Under the pieces are notes generated by a model. The model was not told where the DNA came from and did no database searches. It saw nothing but the letters and a program-made list of their open reading frames with translations. A DNA stretch of 64,000 nt, taken from positions 8,479 through 72,478 of the forward strand of contig JAWLCT010000014.1 of NCBI GenBank assembly GCA_041687015.1, written 5' to 3'. The translations under genes and the position numbers were made by a program. Shown in pieces: positions 26,138 through 34,159 of the stretch; position 1 is the first letter of the stretch, and each line of letters opens with the position of its first letter. The stretch is from JALOAT01 sp041687015 (GTDB lineage: Bacteria > Pseudomonadota > Gammaproteobacteria > Thiohalomonadales > Thiohalomonadaceae).

Positions 26138-26155
26138 GCGGGTGTGCCCGAAACG

Positions 26156-26185
26156 AAAAGGCGGCCTCCGGGCCGCCTTTTTTTC
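26156..26185. terminator. Bidirectional intrinsic terminator between fba and cbbR
   Basis: Stem GGCGGCC/GGCCGCC with loop TCCG, flanked by AAAA on the left and a run of seven T on the right, so it can terminate fba rightwards and cbbR leftwards. Confidence 0.9.
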
Positions 26186-26210
26186 GTCGATGCCTGAGGT
26201 TCGCTGGGCG

Positions 26211-27167
26211 CTATACGGCACCCTTCTTCTGTGCCCGCACCGCCTCCAGGGCGATCACGGCCGACGGCTTGCCGAGCAGTTCCGCGCCTTCCTCGAGCAG
26301 GAACTTCTTGAAGGCCTGTGCCACCACCGAAAGGCGCTTGCCGCGGCGGTGCACCACGTACCAGTGGCGCAGGATGGGAAATTCCGCCACGTCCAGGATG
26401 GCCAAACGCCCCAGGGCCAATTCCATTTCCACGGTATCGCGTGACAACAGACCCAGACCGAGCCCGGCCTGAACACTCTGTTTGATGGCCTCGTTGCTGC
26501 CCACCTCCATGCCAGTGGTGATATGCATGTCATGCTGGGCGAAGAAGCGCTCCATGGCGTTGCGCGTGCCGGAGCCGGACTCGCGCACCAGGAAGGTTTC
26601 CTTTTCGAGCCGCTTGAGCGGAATGGCCTTCTCACCCGCCAGCGCATGGTCGCGCGGCGCGACGATCACCAGCGGATTCTCCATGAAGGCGCCGGCTTCC
26701 AGATCCATTTCCGAGGGCGGCTGTCCCATGATTACCAAATCCACGTCGTTGTCGGCGAGCTGCTTCAGCAGCGATTCGCGATTGGTGACGTCCAGGCTGA
26801 CCGTGACCCCGGGAAACCGGGCGCAGAAGGTGCCGAGCAGTGTCGGCGCGAAGTAATTGGCGGTGGACGCCACAGATATTTTCAGTTTGCCCCGTTCCAG
26901 GCCCTTGAGGTTGGCAAGCACCATTTCCAGCTCTTCGAGCTGGTGGGTGATCTGGCGGCTGTAGTGGTAGACCTCCTCACCTGCGTCGGTCAGATAAATT
27001 TTCTTCCCGAGCTGTTCGAACAGGCTCACGTCCAGCTGGTGTTCCAGCTGTTTGACCTGCATGGACACGGCGGGCTGGGTGAGGCAGAGCTCCTCGGCCG
27101 CCTTGGTGAAGCTGAGGTGCCTGGCAACGGCAGCAAAGACCTTCAACTGGCGAAGCGTGACATTCAT
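26211..27167 (-). CDS. cbbR: LysR-family regulator, CbbR type
   Basis: 318-aa LysR regulator. The winged helix is very close to CbbR proteins: LRQLKVFAAVARHLSFTKAA, then LTQPAVSMQVKQLE and GKKIYLTDAGEE; the effector domain contains SVASTANYFAPTLLG and RHWYVVHRRGKRLS, also CbbR hallmarks. CbbR activates Calvin-cycle operons in response to metabolites such as NADPH or RuBP. The ATG at 27167 matches family start; an upstream start would add nine residues. Position beside fba suits control of this cluster, although no Rubisco genes are present in the window. Confidence 0.92.
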   Translation of the reverse strand: MNVTLRQLKVFAAVARHLSFTKAAEELCLTQPAVSMQVKQLEHQLDVSLFEQLGKKIYLTDAGEEVYHYSRQITHQLEELEMVLANLKGLERGKLKISVASTANYFAPTLLGTFCARFPGVTVSLDVTNRESLLKQLADNDVDLVIMGQPPSEMDLEAGAFMENPLVIVAPRDHALAGEKAIPLKRLEKETFLVRESGSGTRNAMERFFAQHDMHITTGMEVGSNEAIKQSVQAGLGLGLLSRDTVEMELALGRLAILDVAEFPILRHWYVVHRRGKRLSVVAQAFKKFLLEEGAELLGKPSAVIALEAVRAQKKGAV

Positions 27168-27377
27168 GACTGACTTTGCCTTATGTTGATCCAAAGGTTT
27201 TTAGATGACTGCATCCCTGCGTTCCTTCGCTCCGAATCACGCCCCACGGAATCACCCGAAGCTTTAATAAAGTAGACCATGAGCTTCCTGCGTGTTAGCC
27301 CAACGGCCTTTTTCGGGGTGCATGGCGGGTCCGCAGGCACTGGTTATACTCACTGCAAACAGCCAGGCGCCGTGAGC

Positions 27378-27791
27378 ATGTACAGAAATTTTCCGGTGCT
27401 CGAGAGTGAGCGGGTCGTCATCAATGCCCAGCGGTACAACCGGGTGCGGCTTGCACTGGCCTGGCTGGACAACCCGGCACGCATCGAACTCACCGGTATG
27501 CACGACCTGGAACTGATCCTCAATGACAAGATCTGGCTGTGCATCGATACGGGTCTCGGCAATCTCCCGGTACTGGCATGGAAGGAGTTTGAAACCGACC
27601 GGCGCAATGCGCTGCATGAGCCGGTCATGTGCCGGGTGGACTACTACAACCTCCATGCGGAGCTCATCAAGGACCGGGTTATGGAAATCATGGATCGGCT
27701 GCTCACTGCGCGACTGCAGCGCCGCAAGCTCGGTCCCCGCGGACAGGTGCGTCACCTCAGGTTGGCCAACCGGCGCAAGCATCTGCACTGA
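27378..27791 (+). CDS. Conserved-looking hypothetical protein
   Basis: 137-aa soluble protein from the ATG at 27378 (MYRNFPVLESERVVINAQRY), with no signal peptide or membrane segment. It has a mixed alpha/beta look, a basic C-terminus (RRKLGPRGQVRHLRLANRRK) and three tryptophans. The upstream extension to 27279 has poor coding character. The family was not recognised. GC-rich third positions and a balanced composition argue that it is real. Confidence 0.6.
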   Translation: MYRNFPVLESERVVINAQRYNRVRLALAWLDNPARIELTGMHDLELILNDKIWLCIDTGLGNLPVLAWKEFETDRRNALHEPVMCRVDYYNLHAELIKDRVMEIMDRLLTARLQRRKLGPRGQVRHLRLANRRKHLH

Positions 27792-27850
27792 TAAGCAATA
27801 GCTTATCCTTTCGATTACAAATATTGAACAGCAATTATGGGTCGTGCCCC

Positions 27851-28030
27851 TATACTGGGTTCCGCCAACCTTGAGGGTTGCGGTCCGGGTGCCCACGCCG
27901 GACCGCAACCCGCCGCGAAGGCGGAGGGGGGGAAACCACATGCCTCCTCCCTTCTGCCTTCCGCTTCTTTCGCCAGCGTTCGCAGGCGCCGCGTGTACAC
28001 TACGTCGCTTTCATAGCCTGCCGACCTGTC
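27851..28030 (+). promoter_or_regulatory. Promoter and strongly structured leader of the methyltransferase gene
   Basis: A TATACT -10-like hexamer at 27851 is followed by a perfect 14-bp stem (27875-27888 with 27898-27911, GGGTTGCGGTCCGG and its complement) closing on GTGCCCACG. A second small hairpin CCGCC-GCGAA-GGCGG (27910-27924) and a purine-rich tract follow. The leader would be about 170 nt. No known riboswitch or 6S RNA consensus was matched. Confidence 0.5.
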
Positions 28031-28621
28031 ATGGAAATTGCCGAATACGTTCAGAGCGTCCGCAAGGACATTGTCTTCCCGGCCACCCTGCGCGGACAGC
28101 CGTTCACGTTCCACTCCACCTGGGGCATTTTTTCCCCTCGCGAAATCGACGAAGGATCGCGCCTGCTGCTCGATCACGTGGAGGTGAACCCGACCGACGA
28201 CTGTTTCGATCTCGGGTGTGGTTACGGTCCCATCGGACTGACGCTCGCCAGACTCGCGCCTCAGGGACAGACGCTCCTGGTGGACAAGGATTTCGTTGCG
28301 GTGGACTACGCGCGCAAAAACGCCGAGTTGAACGGGGTGAAAAATGCCACAGCCACGCTTTCCAACGGCTTCGATCAGGTGGGAGAGCGCCGTTTCGACC
28401 TGGTCGTGTCCAACATTCCAGCCAAGGTTGGAAAAGAACTGCTGTACATCCTGCTGTACGACGCCTACCTGCATTTGAAACCGGGCGGGCGCATTTGTGT
28501 GGTCACCATCACCGGGTTGCGCCGTTTCATCCAGCGGGCTTTCGACGAGGTGTTCGGGAATTACGACAAGGTTAAACAGGGCAAGACCTACACCGTGGCA
28601 CTGGCGCACAAGCGCGACTGA
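28031..28621 (+). CDS. Class I SAM-dependent methyltransferase, RsmC/MTS-domain type
   Basis: 196-aa protein (MEIAEYVQSVRKDIVFPATL) with the small-methyltransferase fold (PF05175): motif I FDLGCGYGPIGLTLA, motif II acidic LVDKDFVAVDYA, and the catalytic-loop position VSNIPAKVGKE, where rRNA guanine methyltransferases have NPPF-like sequences. Single-domain length (RsmC is about twice as long) suggests a YbiN/MTS-type paralogue; substrate unknown. No operon partner; it has its own structured leader. Confidence 0.8.
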   Translation: MEIAEYVQSVRKDIVFPATLRGQPFTFHSTWGIFSPREIDEGSRLLLDHVEVNPTDDCFDLGCGYGPIGLTLARLAPQGQTLLVDKDFVAVDYARKNAELNGVKNATATLSNGFDQVGERRFDLVVSNIPAKVGKELLYILLYDAYLHLKPGGRICVVTITGLRRFIQRAFDEVFGNYDKVKQGKTYTVALAHKRD

Positions 28622-28668
28622 GTTAGGCGGCAACTGCCCCGGCGAACGGTTTTCGTCACGCCACGTGT

Positions 28669-28697
28669 TTATTTATTTTCAAAATTAGATTTATACT
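28669..28697 (+). promoter_or_regulatory. Likely sigma-70 promoter of the histone H1-like gene
   Basis: An unusually A/T-rich block (GTTTATTTATTTTCAAAATT) precedes TATACT at 28692-28697, with a weak TTTATT -35 about 17 bp upstream. The A/T block could act as an UP element. The gene's ATG is 46 bp further on. Confidence 0.5.
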
Positions 28698-28742
28698 TCG
28701 GCTGTCGTCTGTTACTTACTACAGCCTAACGAGGACGTTTCA

Positions 28743-29222
28743 ATGGCACAAAAGAAGAAGGCAGTGCGCAGGAGCGCAGCGAAGAAGGGCGCCGTGGTGA
28801 AGGCGGCCGCTATGGTTCAGGGCGGAAACGTGATGACGGATTCGGCCAAGCAGGCCGATGCCGCACTGAACGCCGCACGCAAGGCGCATGACAAGAATGC
28901 CGCAGCGCTCGCGAAGATCGAAGCCAAGGTCGCTACGGCCAAGGCCAAGGCGGACAGCGCGAAGTCGGCTGCCGTGCGTAAGCGTGCCCGTGCAGCCGTG
29001 GCCGCAGCGCGCGCCGATCTGAGCACCGCGCGTGCCGCCGAGCGCGAGACCCGCACCGCGGTGAAGGCCGCCGGCGCCTGGCTGGCTACTGTGCAGGCCC
29101 TCAATGCCCGCACCGAAAAGGCCTACAGCAAGGCACTGGCTGCCGCCGAGAAGAAGCACGCTCGCAAGACGGCGCCGAAGAAGGCCGCCCGTCGTCGCAC
29201 GCGTCGCGCCAAGGCCGCTTAA
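28743..29222 (+). CDS. Ala/Lys/Arg-rich histone H1-like protein
   Basis: 159 aa, dominated by Ala, Lys and Arg. A basic N-terminus (MAQKKKAVRRSAAKKGAVVK) and a basic C-tail (KKAARRRTRRAKAA) flank a central A/E/K heptad-like region with high coiled-coil propensity (about residues 35-140). This resembles bacterial H1-like nucleoid proteins (AlgP/HctB-style tails) but the coiled-coil centre is distinct from pure KAAP repeats. Expected to bind DNA or RNA non-specifically. A strong terminator follows. It is the second such composition in the window besides the adk tail. Confidence 0.75.
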   Translation: MAQKKKAVRRSAAKKGAVVKAAAMVQGGNVMTDSAKQADAALNAARKAHDKNAAALAKIEAKVATAKAKADSAKSAAVRKRARAAVAAARADLSTARAAERETRTAVKAAGAWLATVQALNARTEKAYSKALAAAEKKHARKTAPKKAARRRTRRAKAA

Positions 29223-29236
29223 GCGGCCTTGCAATG

Positions 29237-29270
29237 AAAAAAGGGCCGCTTTTCAGCGGCCCTTTTTCTT
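29237..29270 (+). terminator. Intrinsic terminator after the H1-like gene
   Basis: AAAGGGCCGCT and AGCGGCCCTTT pair around TTTC, followed by TTCTTT and preceded by AAAAA; usable from both strands, and the next gene converges on it. Confidence 0.9.
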
Positions 29271-29278
29271 TGCGTCGC

Positions 29279-29512
29279 TCAGGCGGCGTGTCCCGATTTC
29301 TTTTCAGGTTCGGCGCCAAGCTCCAGGAAATAGTTACCGCGCGGTGTCATTACCCACGCCGGGCCAGGGAGGCGGTAAATGGAAGCGAGCTTGCGCGCCG
29401 ATCGATAGGCCTGGATTTCGTTGTCGGCCGTCGCAACGTGGCGGATCCTGCCCGTGTCATCGAGGCACGTGACGGTCCAGCCGTAGGGGTGTTGGCGGAT
29501 TTCCAGGGGCAT
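29279..29512 (-). CDS. Small hypothetical protein
   Basis: 77 aa (MPLEIRQHPYGWTVTCLDDT...). Beta-rich N-terminal half reminiscent of a small domain that wraps a ligand or strand; no signal peptide, no membrane segment. It ends against the bidirectional terminator of the H1-like gene, which supports it as a real convergent gene. Family not recognised. Confidence 0.55.
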   Translation of the reverse strand: MPLEIRQHPYGWTVTCLDDTGRIRHVATADNEIQAYRSARKLASIYRLPGPAWVMTPRGNYFLELGAEPEKKSGHAA

Positions 29513-29701
29513 GCCGTTGTCTTCTCATCGCAAGGTACGCATCTCCGAGCCCCGAGCGTAGGTGCGCCTAACGACAGCTTCAAGCCGGTGGATCACTGAT
29601 TTGTGAACCAGTACGGAAAACGCGCGGCAAACGCGTGTTCGCTGTGCGGTTCACGTCAGCAGCCGTCGTGACGGCACGATCCAAGCATCGGCCGGCATGC
29701 T

Positions 29702-30760
29702 TCACGGGCCTCCCGCCCGGGCGACCGCCGCGTGCAAATGCAGGTGGCGTTCACGCCGCGGCAGCCCGGCGAGTCTTTTCGCCGCCTCATAGAAACGCTC
29801 CAGATCCCCCTGCTCGAAGGCGAGCAAGGCTTTGAAGCCCGGCACCAGTTCGTGGTAGGTGGCGGTAAGCGCAAGGTGGGCGTTGTTCACGTCGGCCGGC
29901 ACCCAGTGGTCGAAACCGTCGAAACCGCCCCACTGAACCTTCAAGGCCTGATATTCCGCCCGCAAGGCCTCGAGCAGGGCGGCCTTGCGCCGTAATTTTT
30001 CCGCATCCGGCAGCGGTGCCGCATAGAGTGCCGCGAGCCGTTCCCGTGTGGCGACAAGCAGGCTGGCAACGCGGCGCTGACGCTCCTGGTTACGGAGGTA
30101 AAGCGCAAATTTTTCGCTGCCGCTGAACCAGCGGCGCACGCCTTCCTCGGCCACAGCCACCGCGAAAGCCTCGTTAAAGGCGCTGTCCCCCGGCACGAAC
30201 AACTTCTGGTGCGCGAGTTCGTGAAACAGGGTGGCGACAAGCTCCGCTTCCGAACGCCGCACCATGGTGCTGAGCAGCGGGTCGTTGAACCAGCCAAGGG
30301 TGGAATAGGCGGTGGCACCCGAAATGTAGACATCGAAGCCCCGCCGGCGGAGATCGTCTGCATGGTGTTGGGCTTCGGCCCGCGAGAAGTAGCCGCGGTA
30401 GCTGAAGCAGCCTGCCAGCGGATAGCACCACTGCACCGGCTGTACCGACAATGCCGGTGTTGCGGTGACGTTCCAGGTGACCGAACGGCGACCCACGTCC
30501 ACGTAGCGCCCATAGCTGCGGTTGGCGGGAAGCCCGAGTTCACTTACGGCGAATGCGCGCGCGTCGCGCGCCACACGCAGCTTGGCACGCAATGCCTCGG
30601 GTTCGCGCTGGTCTGCGATCACCCTGTCCAGAGAGCGCGCGCGTAGCATGATGTCCAGGTGGCCGCCTACGGCTTGCGAGTAGTAGCCGAGCGTCGAGCA
30701 CGAACTCAGTGTGAGGATGCCCACCAGCGACAGGGGTAGAAACAGCAATCGGATACGCAT
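29702..30760 (-). CDS. Predicted aminopeptidase lipoprotein (PF10023 family)
   Basis: 352-aa exported lipoprotein: the signal peptide ends with lipobox LTLSSC, placing Cys21 as the lipidated residue. The zinc-metallopeptidase motif is H180-E-L-A-H184, followed by FNEAFAVAVAEEG with the probable third ligand Glu. The opening GYYSQAVGGHLDIM and the ATAYSTLGWFNDPLLSTM segment match the COG4324 predicted aminopeptidases. Substrate and membrane of residence (probably outer-membrane periplasmic face) are not established. Confidence 0.85.
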   Translation of the reverse strand: MRIRLLFLPLSLVGILTLSSCSTLGYYSQAVGGHLDIMLRARSLDRVIADQREPEALRAKLRVARDARAFAVSELGLPANRSYGRYVDVGRRSVTWNVTATPALSVQPVQWCYPLAGCFSYRGYFSRAEAQHHADDLRRRGFDVYISGATAYSTLGWFNDPLLSTMVRRSEAELVATLFHELAHQKLFVPGDSAFNEAFAVAVAEEGVRRWFSGSEKFALYLRNQERQRRVASLLVATRERLAALYAAPLPDAEKLRRKAALLEALRAEYQALKVQWGGFDGFDHWVPADVNNAHLALTATYHELVPGFKALLAFEQGDLERFYEAAKRLAGLPRRERHLHLHAAVARAGGP

Positions 30761-30817
30761 CGCGGCATGCTAATCCGCACCCGTGCGCCGAGATGCGTGG
30801 CCGGTCACGACCCGCGA

Positions 30818-31357
30818 TCAGAACCGCCATGCAACGCGTGCGATGGCGAAATCGATGCCGGGGTTGGGTGTGGCCAGACTCGCGTTGGACAGATGCTGAT
30901 AACGCAGGCCAAGGTCGAACCGGTGCTGCGGGCCTGTGATAACGCCCACGCCCAAGTGACTACCGAAATGGTAGGTTGAAGACAGCCGCCGATCTTCGAT
31001 GCGGTCTTCGGTGAGCACATGGGCGCCGATACCGAATTCGAAATAGGGGCGGGATCCGTTCCAGCGGGTCGGTGAAAGCCTCAATACGGGCGTGACATTG
31101 AGGTCGTAGACTTCGTCCACACCGGTCGAGGCGCCGTACGCACGCCAATACGCCAGCCCGAGTTCCCAGTGGATGCGCAGATTCCACCCCGCGCCGTCCG
31201 GTCGGTGGTCTTTCTGCAGGGCGATCAAGGAGACACGCACCATTTCCACGTCCCCCAGCCCGTCGCCGACACTGACAGCCATGCCGTCGAAGGCGGCGAC
31301 CGTGGACGACGAAGCCAGAAGCAGGACAGGCAGGCAGAGGTCGCGGGCGATTTTCAT
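30818..31357 (-). CDS. pagL: PagL-type lipid A 3-O-deacylase
   Basis: 179-aa outer-membrane beta-barrel enzyme removing the 3-O-acyl chain of lipid A. It has a signal peptide (residues 1-22, ending VAA), alternating hydrophobic strands, and the active-site motif YQHLSNAS with His155 and Ser157. The acidic third residue of Pseudomonas PagL is a Glu twelve positions after the Ser; here that position is Asp169, a conservative change. It ends in WRF, a typical barrel C-terminal aromatic. The ATG at 31357 is used because upstream sequence encodes no signal peptide. Confidence 0.82.
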   Translation of the reverse strand: MKIARDLCLPVLLLASSSTVAAFDGMAVSVGDGLGDVEMVRVSLIALQKDHRPDGAGWNLRIHWELGLAYWRAYGASTGVDEVYDLNVTPVLRLSPTRWNGSRPYFEFGIGAHVLTEDRIEDRRLSSTYHFGSHLGVGVITGPQHRFDLGLRYQHLSNASLATPNPGIDFAIARVAWRF

Positions 31358-31534
31358 CGGGCTTCCATGCACAGGCGTATGCAAAAAATAGCTTATGGAC
31401 CCGTTTTCCTGCGCACGTATACTCGAGAACGTTTCGGGCGCATTGTGATGCGGGACGAGGAAAAGATTTAACGGCCCGCTACACTCTATCGCTCGACATT
31501 CGTTCAATTCTGCCAAGCGTTGCTGGGGAGCATT

Positions 31535-33511
31535 ATGGACATGCGTAGCGTCCATAAGCTGTGCCTTTTCGCCATTGTGGCTTCTGCGTTCGCGGTTACC
31601 ACTGCACGGGCAGATCTGCGTGACGAGCAGCGTCACATGTTTCAGAGCGCCCGCTATGCCCTGAAACAGAACGACCTGGTTTCCTATCACCGCATCGAGC
31701 CCCTGCTGCGCGATTACCCGCTATACCCCTACCTGCGCTACGACTACCTGCGCACGCGGTTCGGCAAGGTGCCACCGCTCGAAGTGCGTGCCTTCCTGAG
31801 CGACTACCCCGATACGCCGTTGGCCTTCCAGTTGCGCCGCGCCTGGCTGAGCCACCTCGTACGACGCGAACGCTGGCAGGATTTCGTTCACGATTATTCG
31901 CCCGACCTGGGCACGACCTACCAATGCCATTACCTCAACGCACTCCTGCAGACCGGTGCCAAGGCCGAGGTGTGGGCGGCCATGGATGGGTTGTGGCTGA
32001 CCGGTACTTCGCTGCCCGACGAGTGCGATGCAACAATCGCGGCCTGGCGCGGGGCCGGGCACATGACGCGCGAAAAGGTGTTGGCTCGCATCGAACTGGC
32101 GATGCAGCGCGGCCAGTCGGGACTGGTCCGCTATCTCACCGGGCTGCTGCCAAAGGAGGACAAGGCCTGGGTGCAGCGTTGGAGCCGTATTCATCGTTCT
32201 CCGGCGCGGGAGATCGACCGCCTGAAACCCGGACCGGCGCCGTTTTGGACAGCCAAGCTGTTCAGCTACGGTGTACGGCGGCTTGCGGAGCGTGATGCGG
32301 AGGCGGCGGACCGCCGCTTCGGCCGCCATGCGGATTTCGGCCTGACCCCCGATCAGGTGGTCGCTGCGGAGCGTGCGATAGCCGTGGGGATGGCGTTGCA
32401 GCGTCACCCGGACGCCGTCGAGCGGCTCGCCCGGGTTGCGGAACAGTTGCCCGGTGACGCCGATGTGCGGCAATGGCGGGTGCGCGCTGCACTGTGGAAA
32501 CAGGACTGGAATACGGTACTGGCTGCGGTGGACGCCCTGCCGCCCGATGAACTGGCCACGGAGGACTTCCAATACTGGCGGGGTCGCGCCCTGGAGTCGC
32601 TAGGTCACGTGGACGCGGCGCGCACACATTTCCAGAATGCCGCCAGCCAGCGGTCCTATTACGGCTTCCTTGCGGCGGCGCGCCTGGGTATCGCTCCCAA
32701 CATCAACAATGTGCCCGTCGGCGTGACCGATCAGGCGCTCGAAGACCTGCGGCGGGCGCCTGCCATGGTGCGGGTGCGTGAATTGCAGGCCGTGGGCATG
32801 AATCTCGAATCGCGCCGGGAATGGCGCGAGGCCATCGCGCGCCTGGACGAGGACGGTTTGCAGGTAGCGGCCAAATTGGCCTATGAATGGGGCTGGTTTG
32901 ATCAGGCGATCCTGGCTCTCGGCAAGACCCAGCAGCGGCACGATTTGGAACTGCGTTTCCCTACGCCCTACCAGGAAGAAGTACTCGCCGCCGCGACACG
33001 CCGCGGGCTGGATCCTGCCTTCATCTTCGCAGTCATGCGCCAGGAAAGTGCGTTCGGCGCCGAGGCCCGCTCGCGCGTGGGTGCCCTCGGGCTGATGCAG
33101 CTGATGCCGGCCACCGCGCGGCAGACTGCCCGGGTCCACAAACTGCCGGTGCGCAGTCATGCCGACATCCTGAAGGCCGACAACAATATCCGTCTCGGCA
33201 CCGCCTACCTGAGCGATCTGCTGGAACGTTACCAAGGCAATCGGGTGTTCGCCCTGGCCGCTTACAATGCCGGACCCCGCCGTGTGGAGCGCTGGCGCCC
33301 GGACCATGAACCGGTCCCGGCGGACATCTGGGTGGCCAACATCACCTTCAGTGAGACCCGTGAATACGTGCAGCGCATCCTGACCTACACCGCCATTTAC
33401 GAATGGCGCCTGGGGCGCGATATCACCCCGGTGGATGCCTGGCTGCCCACGGTCGAACCGCGCTACATCCGCGAGGCGGGGCAACTGGACGGCGTAAACC
33501 GGCCGGGCTGA
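31535..33511 (+). CDS. slt: Soluble lytic murein transglycosylase (Slt70-like)
   Basis: 658-aa periplasmic enzyme cleaving peptidoglycan with 1,6-anhydro product. A signal peptide (LCLFAIVASAFAVTTARA) is followed by a long alpha-helical superhelix, then the C-terminal lysozyme-like domain with FAVMRQESAFGAEARSRVGA containing the catalytic Glu, and GLMQLMPATARQTA and AYNAGPRRVERW. The ATG at 31535 follows GGGGAG; the TTG at 31520 is rejected. Confidence 0.95.
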   Translation: MDMRSVHKLCLFAIVASAFAVTTARADLRDEQRHMFQSARYALKQNDLVSYHRIEPLLRDYPLYPYLRYDYLRTRFGKVPPLEVRAFLSDYPDTPLAFQLRRAWLSHLVRRERWQDFVHDYSPDLGTTYQCHYLNALLQTGAKAEVWAAMDGLWLTGTSLPDECDATIAAWRGAGHMTREKVLARIELAMQRGQSGLVRYLTGLLPKEDKAWVQRWSRIHRSPAREIDRLKPGPAPFWTAKLFSYGVRRLAERDAEAADRRFGRHADFGLTPDQVVAAERAIAVGMALQRHPDAVERLARVAEQLPGDADVRQWRVRAALWKQDWNTVLAAVDALPPDELATEDFQYWRGRALESLGHVDAARTHFQNAASQRSYYGFLAAARLGIAPNINNVPVGVTDQALEDLRRAPAMVRVRELQAVGMNLESRREWREAIARLDEDGLQVAAKLAYEWGWFDQAILALGKTQQRHDLELRFPTPYQEEVLAAATRRGLDPAFIFAVMRQESAFGAEARSRVGALGLMQLMPATARQTARVHKLPVRSHADILKADNNIRLGTAYLSDLLERYQGNRVFALAAYNAGPRRVERWRPDHEPVPADIWVANITFSETREYVQRILTYTAIYEWRLGRDITPVDAWLPTVEPRYIREAGQLDGVNRPG

Positions 33512-33651
33512 GCCGGCGTGGGTATCGCAGCCAACTCATTGGGGATATGCCGCTGGACCGGACGATGGGCATATGCTTTAGTCCCAATGGCATAGATCGG
33601 AATCATCCGACGGGGCTGGATGCTCGGGCATCCATTTTGCGAGGGGGAGCC

Positions 33652-34056
33652 ATGGCGCAGATCAAAACCGACTACGAGACCATCGATTTTTTCACGGCGA
33701 TTGAGGCGCATGTGCGCTGGAAAATTCGCCTGGAGGCCTATATCGCCGGCACGAGCGAGGAGCAGCTCGATCCCGACGTGGTGAGCCGCGACGATCAGTG
33801 CGCGCTGGGCAAGTGGATTCACAGCAGCGGTGGTGCGCGCTTCGGCGCTCACCCCAAGTTCCCTGAGCTGCGCGACATCCACGCCCAGTTCCACAAGTGT
33901 GCCGGCGAGGTGATTCGCGCCATCGACCGCGGCGACACCGATTCAGCACGCGAATCCCTGTCCAAGGGGGATTACGCACGTTATTCCCAGCGCGTGAAGG
34001 CGGAACTCGCGCGGCTTGCCCTGGAGTTGGACGACTGGGAAAAGACCGGCAGCTGA
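33652..34056 (+). CDS. Stand-alone CZB (chemoreceptor zinc-binding) domain protein
   Basis: 134-aa soluble protein consisting almost only of a CZB domain: zinc ligands His20 (EAHVRWK), Cys50 (CALGKW), His77 and His81 (IHAQFHKC) in the conserved His-Cys-His-His arrangement. In other proteins CZB domains modulate chemoreceptors or diguanylate cyclases by sensing zinc or oxidants through the Cys. Here no effector domain is attached; the partner is unknown. The ATG is preceded by GAGGGGGAG. Confidence 0.88.
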   Translation: MAQIKTDYETIDFFTAIEAHVRWKIRLEAYIAGTSEEQLDPDVVSRDDQCALGKWIHSSGGARFGAHPKFPELRDIHAQFHKCAGEVIRAIDRGDTDSARESLSKGDYARYSQRVKAELARLALELDDWEKTGS

Positions 34057-34159
34057 AGCCTCCCATCGACGCGGCGCCGCGGTCCGTCGCGGCGCTCCTG
34101 TTGCTAGCGTTATCTTCCCGCCCCTGCACCGCCGGGGGCGGACCTATACTGTGAGGGCC

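Noticed and set aside
27851..28030. 6S RNA
   Set aside because: The long hairpin looks suggestive, but the central bubble and conserved 6S sequences are missing.
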